Origin: Hungatella sp. UBA4396
GTDB lineage: Bacteria > Bacillota > Clostridia > Lachnospirales > Lachnospiraceae
Assembly (NCBI GenBank): GCA_002389905.1
Contig: DGRE01000034.1
Location: forward strand, 1 to 14,638
Length of the DNA: 14,638 nt
Direction: 5' to 3'
The position numbers and the translations under genes were made by a program. Numbering within the stretch: position 1 is the stretch's first letter; each line of letters begins with the position of its first letter. A model generated the notes under the pieces. The model ran no database searches. It was not told the DNA's origin and worked only from the letters and a program-made list of their open reading frames with translations. Below are positions 6,230-13,812 of this stretch, one piece after another.

Positions 6230-6645
6230 AGAGAAATGGAATTTTAAACAGCAGCATTTCAAGTGTGCTTTCTTCCATGGGGCATACGGATTTGATTTGC
6301 ATCGGAGATTGCGGGCTTCCCATACCAGATGAGACAAAACGGATTGATTTGGCTTTGCGTTTTAATATCCCTTCGTTCCTGGAAACTTTAGATGCGGTTA
6401 CTGATGATATGGCAGTAGAATCTTATATTTTGGCGGAGGAAATAAAAGACCAGAATCCGGAAATGATGGAAAGCATACGAACCATGATGAATAAAAAGTT
6501 TCCCAATGCAGTGGAATGCTTTACATCCCATGAAAACCTGAAAGAGCAGACAAAAACGTGCAAGGCAGTCATAAGAACCGGCGAGATAACTGCGTTTTCA
6601 AACATTATATTGGTTTCAGCCTGCATTTTTGCAACCCAGGGTTAA
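6226..6645 (+). CDS. rbsD: D-ribose pyranase
   Basis: A 139-residue RbsD/FucU-family mutarotase that converts beta-D-ribopyranose, the form imported, to beta-D-ribofuranose, the form used by ribokinase. The catalytic His20 (MGHTD), Asp28 in GDCGLPIP, His102 (SHENLK) and the C-terminal AVIRTGE motif (114-120) are all visible. In well-studied members the motif TPYAN supplies a substrate-binding tyrosine; here it reads TAFSN (122-126), so Phe124 replaces the Tyr while Asn126 is kept. GGAGGA lies just upstream of the ATG at 6226, and the start overlaps the rbsK stop. Its place between kinase and transporter matches Bacillus subtilis rbsRKDACB. Confidence 0.92.
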   Translation: MKRNGILNSSISSVLSSMGHTDLICIGDCGLPIPDETKRIDLALRFNIPSFLETLDAVTDDMAVESYILAEEIKDQNPEMMESIRTMMNKKFPNAVECFTSHENLKEQTKTCKAVIRTGEITAFSNIILVSACIFATQG

Positions 6646-6662
6646 GGGGAGGGAGAAGAGCT

Positions 6663-8150
6663 ATGCAAATTCAAATGAAAGGAATCTGTAAATCGTTCAG
6701 TGAACATGCAGTACTGACTGATGCCGGTTTCAGTCTGGAAAGCGGCGAGGTCCACGCACTGATGGGAGAAAACGGGGCTGGAAAATCCACTCTCATGAAG
6801 ATACTGACAGGTATCTATGAGAAAGATTCCGGAACGGTTTTGATCGATGGAGAAGAAGTTGTATACAAAACTCCGAAAGAAGCGGAAAAAGCTGGAATCA
6901 TCTTGATCCATCAGGAACTGAATGTACTTTTTGACCTGACAGTAGAAGAAAATCTCTTCCTTGGGAGGGAAATAACCACTCGTGGGGGAATCTGCAATAA
7001 AAAAGAAATGCAAAAACAGGCAGAAGCTATTCTGGATAAATTAGGGGTTAAAATACCTGTGAATAAAGGAATGGCAGAGCTGGCTGTAGGGCAGCAGCAG
7101 ATGATAGAAATCTGCAGGGCGCTTATGTGCGAGGCTAAAGTGATTATTATGGATGAGCCTACGGCGGCACTTACGGCCAGTGAAACGGAAATTCTTTTTA
7201 AAGTAATAAAAAAATTGCAGAAAGACGGAGTTTCCATCATTTATATTTCCCACCGCATGGAGGAAATATTTGAGCTGTGTGACAGGATTACGGTCTTAAG
7301 AGACGGGCAGTATGTGGGAACAAAAGAAACAAAAGATACCAATGAAAAAGATATTGTAAAAATGATGATTGGACGTGAGATCGGGGAACGGTATCCGGAA
7401 AGAAAAAGTTCTATTGGAAAAGAAATATTAAAGGTATCGGGCCTTACAAAACAAGGAATATATGAAAATGTCAGTTTTTCAGTAAAAGAAGGCGAAGTGC
7501 TGGGTGTATCCGGCCTTATGGGAGCAGGGCGCACAGAAATCATGAGGTCTATATTTGGAAATATGCCGTATGATGGAGGCGACATCTTTATTGACGGCAC
7601 AAAATGTACCATAGACAGTCCGGCTGCAGCCATAAAATATGGAATCGGCTTTATTACGGAAGACAGAAAAACCGAGGGGCTTATGCTGGAAGACAGCATA
7701 AAAGACAACATTTCCCTGACAAATCTGGCCTCTATATCCGACCGGTACCATGTAATCAATCATAGAAAAGAAAAAGATTTTGCCGCAAATGCAATTAATG
7801 AATTGAAAATACGCTGCTTTCATCAGACTCAGGAATGTGGAAAATTAAGCGGTGGAAACCAGCAGAAGGTCGTGTTTGCCAAATGGGTATATACCAATCC
7901 CAGAATATTGATCCTTGATGAACCAACCAGGGGAGTTGATGTAGGCGCAAAGAAAGAGATCTATAACATTATTAATGATCTGGCAGCAAAAGGAGTCGCA
8001 ATCATTATGGTTTCTTCTGAACTTCCGGAAATTCTGGGAATGAGTGACCGGATTATGATAATCAGGGAAGGTACGGTCCGCGGTATTCTTAATAAGGAAG
8101 AAGCGAATCAGGAAAAAATCATGACTCTTGCAACGGGAGGAACACTGTGA
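6663..8150 (+). CDS. rbsA: Ribose ABC transporter, duplicated ATP-binding protein
   Basis: A 495-residue fused double ATPase that powers ribose import together with RbsC and RbsB, on the inner face of the membrane. First domain: Walker A GENGAGKST (35-43), signature AVGQQQ (141-146), Walker B VIIMDEP (160-166) and switch His197. Second domain: degenerate Walker A GLMGAGRTE (284-292), canonical LSGGNQQ (395-401), Walker B ILILDEP (415-421) and no switch histidine (SSELPE). One competent and one impaired site is normal for RbsA/MglA/XylG proteins. The ATG at 6663 follows a purine-rich ribosome binding site (6644-6654), 17 bases after the rbsD stop; the upstream extension of this frame overlaps rbsD and is not coding. 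The stop overlaps the rbsC start (TGATG). Confidence 0.95.
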   Translation: MQIQMKGICKSFSEHAVLTDAGFSLESGEVHALMGENGAGKSTLMKILTGIYEKDSGTVLIDGEEVVYKTPKEAEKAGIILIHQELNVLFDLTVEENLFLGREITTRGGICNKKEMQKQAEAILDKLGVKIPVNKGMAELAVGQQQMIEICRALMCEAKVIIMDEPTAALTASETEILFKVIKKLQKDGVSIIYISHRMEEIFELCDRITVLRDGQYVGTKETKDTNEKDIVKMMIGREIGERYPERKSSIGKEILKVSGLTKQGIYENVSFSVKEGEVLGVSGLMGAGRTEIMRSIFGNMPYDGGDIFIDGTKCTIDSPAAAIKYGIGFITEDRKTEGLMLEDSIKDNISLTNLASISDRYHVINHRKEKDFAANAINELKIRCFHQTQECGKLSGGNQQKVVFAKWVYTNPRILILDEPTRGVDVGAKKEIYNIINDLAAKGVAIIMVSSELPEILGMSDRIMIIREGTVRGILNKEEANQEKIMTLATGGTL

Positions 8151-9091
8151 TGAAGGATAAGAAACAGAAATGGTTCAATTATATGGGAGATTATGGCGCA
8201 CTGATTTCTCTGATTTTTATTGTGGCGCTGATCAGTATCATAAGCCCGGAATTTCGTACGTCCGGTAATTTTCTCTCACTTTTGAGACAGTCTTCCATCA
8301 ATGGTTTTATCGCTTTTGGTATGACCTTTGTCATACTTACAGGTGCCATAGATCTGTCAGTTGGTTCAGTTCTGGCGTTGTCTGCCGCACTTTGTGCGGG
8401 AATGATAACTTCAGGAGTGCCGGCAGGAGCTGCCATGCTGGCTTCCCTGCTGATCGGAGCATTTCTTGGACTTATAAGCGGTACGCTGGTGACAAGAGGA
8501 AGATTACAGCCGTTTATAGCTACGCTGATCACAATGACAGCATACCGGGGGCTGACAATGATTTACACCAATGGAAAGCCCATATCCAGGCTGGGTGAGA
8601 GCCTGCTTTTAAAATCAATTGGAAAAGGCGATGTTTTTGGAGTTCCGGTACCGGTTATATTATTGATACTTATGTTCTTGCTTTTCTGGTTTCTGCTTAC
8701 AAAAACCACGTTTGGACGCTATATCTATGCAACCGGAAGTAACTGGAAAGCAGCCGAACTGGCTGGTGTTAATATACGTAAAACAAAGATTACAGCTTAC
8801 GTTATATCCGGTGTAATGGCCGCATTGTCAGGTCTTATTCTTTTATCCCGTCTTAATTCCGCTCAGCCTACGCTGGGTTCCGGTTATGAGCTGGATGCCA
8901 TTGCTGCTGTCGCTCTCGGAGGAACCAGTATGAGCGGTGGCCGGGGTAAGATATATGGAACATTTATCGGAGTACTCATAATAGCAGTATTAAACAACAG
9001 TCTCAACATACTTGGCGTATCCTCGTATTATCAGGATGTAATCAAAGGATTAGTAATACTGACAGCCGTTCTGTCAGACAGAAAACGGTAA
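8150..9091 (+). CDS. rbsC: Ribose ABC transporter permease
   Basis: A 313-residue, highly hydrophobic permease of the BPD_transp_2 family (RbsC/MglC type) forming the membrane channel for ribose. Many membrane segments are visible, including residues about 17-35, 49-70 and 70-115, the segment around 170-185, and the C-terminal helices. The conserved GAIDLSVGSVLAL motif after the second helix is present. The loop and helix GSGYELDAIAAVALGGTSM followed by GGRGKIYGT, typical of the family, is also present. I use the ATG at 8150, which overlaps the rbsA stop and is nine bases after GGGAGG (8135-8140); a GTG at 8147 is a one-codon longer alternative. It is followed after 22 bases by the ribosome binding site and start region of rbsB. 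Confidence 0.94.
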   Translation: MKDKKQKWFNYMGDYGALISLIFIVALISIISPEFRTSGNFLSLLRQSSINGFIAFGMTFVILTGAIDLSVGSVLALSAALCAGMITSGVPAGAAMLASLLIGAFLGLISGTLVTRGRLQPFIATLITMTAYRGLTMIYTNGKPISRLGESLLLKSIGKGDVFGVPVPVILLILMFLLFWFLLTKTTFGRYIYATGSNWKAAELAGVNIRKTKITAYVISGVMAALSGLILLSRLNSAQPTLGSGYELDAIAAVALGGTSMSGGRGKIYGTFIGVLIIAVLNNSLNILGVSSYYQDVIKGLVILTAVLSDRKR

Positions 9092-9130
9092 AAATAAAAG
9101 GAGGAAATAAAAAGTGAAAAAATCAAGAAA

Positions 9131-10027
9131 GTGGTATCATTGGCAATGGTTATGGCTTTAGGAGTAAGTGCGTTAGTTGGCTGCAGCGCAGGCGGCGGTG
9201 ACAAGAAAGAGGCAGGAAGTGGGCAGACGGTTGGATTTTCTGTTTCAACCCTTAATAATCCATTTTTTGTAACCTTATCAGACGGAGCAAAAAATGCTGC
9301 CAAAGAGAAAGGAATTGAACTTACAGTAGTAGATGCAGGAGATGACAGCGCAAAGCAGATCAGCGATATTGAAGATTTAATATCAAAAAATATCAAAGTT
9401 CTGATTGTCAATCCGGTGGATTCTGATGCGGTAGCCTCTGCTGTAGAATCAGCTACGAAAAAGGGAATTAAAGTTATAGCGGTTGACCGCGCGGTAAATG
9501 GAGCCGAAGTAGAGTGCCAGATTGCCTCTGATAATGTGGCCGGTGCAAGAATGGCGGCAGAATATTTAAAAGAGCTGGTTGGCAGCGGAGCAAAAGTTGC
9601 TGAACTGGAAGGCGTTCCGGGAGCATCTGCCGCTATTGACAGAGGACAGGGCTTCCACGAAGTGGCAGACAAGGACTTAGATGTGGTTTCCAGCCAGACA
9701 GCCAACTTTAACAGAGCAGAAGGCTTATCAGTTATGGAAAATATCCTTCAGGCTGATGGTGATATAAAAGGCGTGTTTGCACACAATGACGAGATGGCAT
9801 TAGGTGCGATTGAAGCAATTGCATCAGCCGGAAAAGATATCGTAGTAGTTGGTTTTGACGCTACAGATGATGCTAAAAAAGCAGTGGAAGACGGTACATT
9901 GGCAGCTACAGTCGCACAGCAGCCGGAACTGATGGGAAAGACAGCTATTGAAACCGCTGTAACAATCATGGAAGGAAAGACTGTTGAGAAATCCATACCA
10001 GTAGAAGTTACGCTGATCAAGAAATAA
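9131..10027 (+). CDS. rbsB: Ribose-binding lipoprotein; start region frameshifted
   Basis: A 298-residue substrate-binding lipoprotein of the ribose importer. A hydrophobic signal ends in the lipobox LVGC (Cys18), followed by a Gly/Lys/Glu linker and a Peripla_BP_4 domain. The ribose contacts known from E. coli RbsB all align: S39, N43, F45, F46, N94, D119, R120, R171, F193, N219, D243 and Q263. The ligand is thus very likely ribose. The start is odd: the frame can begin only at the GTG at 9131 or at ATGs further in, none with a ribosome binding site and all lacking the basic signal-peptide end. An excellent AAAGGAGG (9097-9104) instead precedes a GTG at 9114 in another frame. One extra A in the A6 run at 9117-9122 would join them and give an N-terminus of MKKIKKVV and 304 residues. 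Confidence 0.9.
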   Translation: MVSLAMVMALGVSALVGCSAGGGDKKEAGSGQTVGFSVSTLNNPFFVTLSDGAKNAAKEKGIELTVVDAGDDSAKQISDIEDLISKNIKVLIVNPVDSDAVASAVESATKKGIKVIAVDRAVNGAEVECQIASDNVAGARMAAEYLKELVGSGAKVAELEGVPGASAAIDRGQGFHEVADKDLDVVSSQTANFNRAEGLSVMENILQADGDIKGVFAHNDEMALGAIEAIASAGKDIVVVGFDATDDAKKAVEDGTLAATVAQQPELMGKTAIETAVTIMEGKTVEKSIPVEVTLIKK

Positions 10028-10033
10028 TAACTT

Positions 10034-10079
10034 AAATCCAGTCATGTTATCTGAATAAGATATCTGACTGGATTTTTTT
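10034..10079 (+). terminator. Intrinsic terminator of the ribose operon
   Basis: AAATCCAGTCA (10034-10044) pairs with TGACTGGATTT (10065-10075), with further GTTATCT/AGATATC pairing inside. The arm ends in a run of seven T (10073-10079). It lies directly after the rbsB stop. Confidence 0.9.
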
Positions 10080-10144
10080 GTATAGGCAGGGTCCCCGGAA
10101 TCAAGCCTCCCTGGAAGTTTTTGCTTTAAGTTAAGGACAATATA

Positions 10145-10173
10145 TTTCAAACTGGTATGTTTTGTGTTATTAT
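10145..10173 (+). promoter_or_regulatory. Probable promoter of fbp
   Basis: TATTAT (10168-10173) is preceded by TGT, giving an extended -10 element. A weak -35 (TTTCAA, 10145-10150) lies 17 bases upstream. The predicted start near 10180 leaves a leader of about 38 bases. Confidence 0.5.
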
Positions 10174-10217
10174 GTTCTTATATATTATTGTGTTTCATGA
10201 AATGGGAGGGATTCATC

Positions 10218-12155
10218 ATGAGAGAACTGTCATATCTGAAATTGCTGGCCAGAGAGTATCCTACTATTAAGGCTGCTTCCAGCGAAATTATTAATCTGAC
10301 CGCTATTCAGGGGCTTCCAAAGGGAACAGAGTATTTTTTCAGTGACCTGCATGGCGAATATGAGGCATTTGTACATCTTTTGAAAAGCGCTTCCGGTATT
10401 ATCCGGGAGAAGATTACGGAAACATTCAGTCACATCATACCGGAGAAAGAGGAAGTAGAGTTAGCCAATTTGATCTACTATCCCGAGCGCATCCTGAATC
10501 AGTTGGGAATGGACGGCCAGGCAGACGACGACTGGCAGAGGGTGATCATTTACCGGCTGGTGCAGATTTGCAAGGTGGTGTCCTCTAAGTACACCAGATC
10601 CAAGGTGAGGAAGAAAATGCCTAAGGAATTTGCTTACATCATTGATGAGCTTATTCACGTGGATTATAATGATGACAATAAGCGTATATACTATAGTGAA
10701 ATCATCCGTTCCATCATCGACATCCGGGTTGGGGATAAGTTTATCATAGCTTTGTGTGAACTGATCCAAAACCTGACCATTGACAACCTGCATATCATCG
10801 GTGATATTTTTGACAGAGGCCCCAGGGCAGATATTATTATGAATGAGCTGCTTCAATTTCACGATGTGGACATCCAATGGGGAAACCACGACATATCCTG
10901 GATGGGAGCAGCCACGGGAAATCTGGCCTGCATCTGCAATGTACTTCGAATCGCCATCAGCTACAACAGCTTTGATGTGCTGGAAGAGGGCTATGGCATC
11001 AATCTGCGGCCCCTGTCCATGTTTGCAGCCAGGGTTTACCGGGATGACCCCTGTACCCGTTTTTCTCCAAAGATTCTCGATGAGAACATTTACGATGCCG
11101 TAGACCCTGGACTGGCAGCCAAGATGCATAAGGCCATTGCCATTATCCAATTTAAAGTGGAAGGGCAGATCATCAAACGCCGCCCGGAATATGATATGGC
11201 TGACAGGATTCTTATGGAATCCATTGATTTTAAGCAGGGCACGGTGACAGCAGAAGGCAAGGAATATCCCATGCTGGATATGTTCCTTCCCACAGTTGAT
11301 CCGGCTGATCCCTTAAAGCTGAATCCGGAGGAAGAGGAACTTATTCATACTCTGCAGCTTTCCTTTAAGCACAATGAGCTTCTCCATAAGCATGTCCGCT
11401 TCCTGTATTCTCACGGCAGCATGTATAAATGCTATAACTCCAACCTCCTTTACCACGGCTGTATTCCCATGAAAGAGGATGGGTCTTTTGATGAAATTCA
11501 GGTGGGCAGCCGGTCTTATTCCGGCAAGGCCCTTATGGACTATGTGGACCAGATGGTTCAAAACGCATATTTTCTGCCGGAGAGTTCGAAGGAGAAACAG
11601 GAAGCCATTGACTTCATGTGGTATTTGTGGTGCGGAGCCAAGTCTCCGGTCTTTGGAAAAGGAAAGATGACCACCTTTGAGCATTATTTCATAGAAAGCC
11701 CTGTAGCTCACAAGGAGCCTATGAATCCTTATTACAAGCTGAGCGTGAAGGAAGAATACTGCGATAAGATTCTGGAGGAGTTCGGACTTTCCAAGGAAGG
11801 CTCCCACATTATTAACGGCCACGTTCCCGTGAAGATCAAGGAAGGGGAATCACCGGTCAAATCAGGGGGGAAACTGTTTATCATTGACGGAGGCTTGTCA
11901 AAGGCTTATCAGTCAAAGACAGGAATTGCGGGATATACCCTGATTTATAATTCCAATCATCTGGCCCTTGCAGAGCATAAGCCCTTTGATCCCAATAAAG
12001 AGAGCACTCCCCGGGTTTCGGTAGTTGAAAACATGAAGAAACGGGTCATGGTGGCGGATACGGATAAGGGAGCAGAGCTGGCTGTGCACATCGAAGACTT
12101 AAAGGAACTGGTGACAGCTTACCGGGAAGGAATTCTAAAGGAAAAGGTAGAGTAG
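10218..12155 (+). CDS. fbp: Fructose-1,6-bisphosphatase class III
   Basis: A 645-residue class III FBPase, the Firmicutes type (the B. subtilis enzyme is slightly longer), which hydrolyses fructose 1,6-bisphosphate to fructose 6-phosphate in gluconeogenesis. It has the calcineurin-like metallophosphatase motifs in order: SDLHG (42-46), GDIFDRG (195-201), GNHD (222-225) and NGHVPV (533-538). A conserved GGKLFIIDGGLSKAY (550-564) follows near the C-terminus. The ATG at 10218 has GGGAGG eight bases upstream; a longer reading from 10164 starts inside the promoter. It stands alone between the ribose operon terminator and the next promoter, so it is likely its own transcription unit. No hairpin terminator was recognised directly behind it. 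Confidence 0.95.
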   Translation: MRELSYLKLLAREYPTIKAASSEIINLTAIQGLPKGTEYFFSDLHGEYEAFVHLLKSASGIIREKITETFSHIIPEKEEVELANLIYYPERILNQLGMDGQADDDWQRVIIYRLVQICKVVSSKYTRSKVRKKMPKEFAYIIDELIHVDYNDDNKRIYYSEIIRSIIDIRVGDKFIIALCELIQNLTIDNLHIIGDIFDRGPRADIIMNELLQFHDVDIQWGNHDISWMGAATGNLACICNVLRIAISYNSFDVLEEGYGINLRPLSMFAARVYRDDPCTRFSPKILDENIYDAVDPGLAAKMHKAIAIIQFKVEGQIIKRRPEYDMADRILMESIDFKQGTVTAEGKEYPMLDMFLPTVDPADPLKLNPEEEELIHTLQLSFKHNELLHKHVRFLYSHGSMYKCYNSNLLYHGCIPMKEDGSFDEIQVGSRSYSGKALMDYVDQMVQNAYFLPESSKEKQEAIDFMWYLWCGAKSPVFGKGKMTTFEHYFIESPVAHKEPMNPYYKLSVKEEYCDKILEEFGLSKEGSHIINGHVPVKIKEGESPVKSGGKLFIIDGGLSKAYQSKTGIAGYTLIYNSNHLALAEHKPFDPNKESTPRVSVVENMKKRVMVADTDKGAELAVHIEDLKELVTAYREGILKEKVE

Positions 12156-12200
12156 TCTGTCACATTATGAAATTTTAACACTTTTTTCAGAGAAGGTTTC

Positions 12201-12229
12201 TTTACCATATCCCTGCCGGATGGTACAAT
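12201..12229 (+). promoter_or_regulatory. Promoter of the DUF1700-like gene
   Basis: TTTACC (12201-12206), a 17-base spacer and TACAAT (12224-12229) with a TGG extension before the -10 form a good sigma-A promoter. The leader to the ATG at 12265 is about 30 bases. Confidence 0.65.
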
Positions 12230-12264
12230 GATGAAAGTTATTTACTTAATTGAAGGAGGCTCGG

Positions 12265-12741
12265 ATGAGCAGACAGGAATTTTTACAGCGGCTGAGGGCA
12301 GCTTTGACAGGGGAAGTGCCTGGCAGCGTAGTCGAGGAAAATATCAGGTATTATGATGAATATATCAGCACGGAGATGAGAATGGGCTCCGGGGAGGAAG
12401 AGGTAATCGCTTCTATCGGAGACCCCAGACTCATTGCCAAGACGATTATAGAGGTGGGCGGTAATACGGGCAGCAGTGCGGAAAAAGAGTTTTATTACGA
12501 TTCTTATTCCGGACAGAGCAAAAATGTTTATGAGGAGCCGGACAGCTCCCGCCATCGCGGCATCCATTATATTAACTTGAATAAGTGGTATTGGAAGCTG
12601 CTTGGAGTGGCGGTGTTTATCCTTTTCTTCTTTTTGGTGGCCAGCATTGTGACCGGAATTTTCAGCCTTTTGATGCCTCTTATGGGTCCCGTGCTTCTGG
12701 TTCTGCTCATCTTTTGGTTCATACGGGGAATGAAACGGTAA
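12265..12741 (+). CDS. DUF1700/HAAS-domain membrane protein
   Basis: A 158-residue protein resembling the DUF1700 family. The N-terminal part (1-65: SRQEFLQRLRAAL, then NIRYYDEYI and EEEVIASIGDPRLIAKTI) has the three-helix HAAS-like layout. A polar linker (66-108) and two closely spaced membrane segments (about 111-133 and 135-153) end in RGMKR. Family members are usually encoded beside a PadR-type repressor and are thought to take part in membrane or envelope sensing; no PadR gene is next to this one. The ATG at 12265 has AAGGAGG five bases upstream. The gene has its own promoter and terminator, so it is probably monocistronic. The molecular function is not known to me. Confidence 0.8.
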   Translation: MSRQEFLQRLRAALTGEVPGSVVEENIRYYDEYISTEMRMGSGEEEVIASIGDPRLIAKTIIEVGGNTGSSAEKEFYYDSYSGQSKNVYEEPDSSRHRGIHYINLNKWYWKLLGVAVFILFFFLVASIVTGIFSLLMPLMGPVLLVLLIFWFIRGMKR

Positions 12742-12760
12742 ATATTACAAAATTGTAAAG

Positions 12761-12798
12761 GCAGTTATGGCTTAAAACAGCCGTAGCTGCTTTTTTTT
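12761..12798 (+). terminator. Intrinsic terminator after the DUF1700-like gene
   Basis: GCAGTTATGGCT (12761-12772) pairs over 12 bases (two G-U) with AGCCGTAGCTGC (12779-12790) and is followed by eight T. Confidence 0.92.
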
Positions 12799-12886
12799 CA
12801 TGGCTGAAGTTCCCTTGTAAAACGGGGGAGGAACGCCATGAATGCAGCAAATCAGCCATTCTTTGAGAAAAATATATGGAACTTTC

Positions 12887-12915
12887 TTGACAAAACCTGT
12901 GAAAACGTGTATACT
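12887..12915 (+). promoter_or_regulatory. Sigma-A promoter of the first NlpC/P60 gene
   Basis: A consensus TTGACA (12887-12892), a 17-base spacer and TATACT (12910-12915). The predicted start near 12922 coincides with the beginning of the WalR-like box, and the leader is about 76 bases. Confidence 0.85.
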
Positions 12916-12921
12916 CTGAAA

Positions 12922-12938
12922 TGTAACACTTATGTAAC
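12922..12938 (+). promoter_or_regulatory. WalR-type box upstream of the first NlpC/P60 gene
   Basis: TGTAAC-ACTTA-TGTAAC is an exact match to the WalR (YycF) consensus TGTWAH-N5-TGTWAH, a direct repeat known to control wall hydrolase genes in Bacillus and Staphylococcus. It lies at the transcription start, a position associated with repression rather than activation. Binding is inferred. Confidence 0.55.
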
Positions 12939-12997
12939 ATTTGAAATAAATGCTTACGGATTTGACAGAGAAACGTAAAAACAGGAGATTTTCATAT

Positions 12998-13690
12998 ATG
13001 ATAAATAAAGTGTGGAAGGCCATGGGGGTCTTAGGGATCTGCACCTGTCTGACCCTGGGAGTTCCGGCAGAGGCAAAGGCCGCGGAGATCGCAGTGGAAA
13101 CCAGTACAACCCTTTACGCCAGAATAGATTCTTCAGCCGCGGTTAAGGACATGCCTCTTGCAGGCGGACAAGTTTTAACCCAGGTGCCTGAGGGCCAGTC
13201 TTATGAGGTGGCAGAGACCTCAAAGGATGGATGGTTAAAGATCAGGACTTCTCAGGGAGAAGGATACATACCAAGCAGCAGTGCAACCCTTATTGAAAAG
13301 ACTCAGGAAAAGGTGGACCAGTCCGTGAAGCAGCGACGTGAGGTCGTGGATTATGCCCTGCAGTTTGTGGGCGGCCGCTATGTATACGGCGGTGTGAATC
13401 CGAGCAAGGGAGTGGATTGCTCCGGCTTTACCAGATATGTGCTGAAATATGCGGCAGGCGTCAATTTAAGCCACAGCTCCAGAGCCCAGTCAGGAGAAGG
13501 GCGGCTAGTGAGTTATGAAGAAGCCCGTCCCGGAGATCTGGTGTTTTACGGAAAGAACGGTTCCATCAATCATGTGGCCCTTTATATGGGAGAAGGCAGG
13601 GTCGTTCACGCTTCCACAGAAAAGACAGGAATTATTGTAACTAACGTTATGTACCGTAAGCCTGTGAAATTTGTCAGCGTCTTAAATTAA
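12998..13690 (+). CDS. Secreted SH3–NlpC/P60 peptidoglycan endopeptidase (first of a tandem pair)
   Basis: A 230-residue secreted wall hydrolase. A signal peptide (1-28, cleavage likely after AKA) is followed by a bacterial SH3-like domain (about 34-100, ending GWLKIRTSQGEGYIPSS), a short charged linker and an NlpC/P60 domain (112-230). The catalytic set is visible: C141 in DCSGF, H192 in NHVALYMG and a third polar residue, H204, in VVHAS. Such enzymes cut gamma-D-glutamyl–diamino acid bonds in stem peptides. The ATG at 12998 has AGGAG ten bases upstream and starts a typical signal peptide; the reading from 12950 adds a non-signal extension. It has its own strong promoter with a WalR-like box. 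The next gene is a paralogue of the same design. Confidence 0.92.
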   Translation: MINKVWKAMGVLGICTCLTLGVPAEAKAAEIAVETSTTLYARIDSSAAVKDMPLAGGQVLTQVPEGQSYEVAETSKDGWLKIRTSQGEGYIPSSSATLIEKTQEKVDQSVKQRREVVDYALQFVGGRYVYGGVNPSKGVDCSGFTRYVLKYAAGVNLSHSSRAQSGEGRLVSYEEARPGDLVFYGKNGSINHVALYMGEGRVVHASTEKTGIIVTNVMYRKPVKFVSVLN

Positions 13691-13722
13691 CCTTTGGAAA
13701 TTGGTGTAGTTTTAAATAATAC

Positions 13723-13751
13723 TTGACGAAAAGATAAAATAAATGTATAAT
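13723..13751 (+). promoter_or_regulatory. Sigma-A promoter of the second NlpC/P60 gene
   Basis: TTGACG (13723-13728), a 17-base spacer and TATAAT (13746-13751) form a near-consensus promoter. The predicted start is near 13758 and the leader is about 55 bases. Confidence 0.85.
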
Positions 13752-13763
13752 AACCGTAATGAA

Positions 13764-13780
13764 TTTAATACTTACGTAAC
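13764..13780 (+). promoter_or_regulatory. Degenerate WalR-type box upstream of the second NlpC/P60 gene
   Basis: TTTAAT-ACTTA-CGTAAC matches TGTWAH-N5-TGTWAH with one mismatch in each half. It shares ACTTAYGTAACATTT with the leader of the first paralogue (12928-12942 there, 13770-13784 here) at nearly the same distance past the -10. Confidence 0.4.
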
Positions 13781-13812
13781 ATTTAAAGAATGAAAATAGG
13801 AGTAAATTCCCG

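Noticed and set aside
9031..9705. Minus-strand frame of 224 codons
   Set aside because: Antisense to the end of rbsC and to rbsB; Ser/Thr/Ala-rich composition typical of an antisense reading.
10461..11150. Minus-strand frame of 229 codons
   Set aside because: Antisense to the conserved FBPase gene with no start signals; the frame stays open by codon bias.
12745..12758. TTACAA-AA-TTGTAA inverted repeat after the DUF1700-like gene
   Set aside because: Too small a loop for a stable hairpin, no T run and no promoter nearby; the adjacent hairpin at 12761-12798 explains termination.
12838..12978. A 46-codon plus-strand frame with a strong ribosome binding site (GGAGG at 12827-12831)
   Set aside because: It begins after a strong terminator with no promoter before it and contains the near-consensus promoter of the NlpC/P60 gene; its translation has no recognisable features. 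A translated small peptide cannot be fully excluded.
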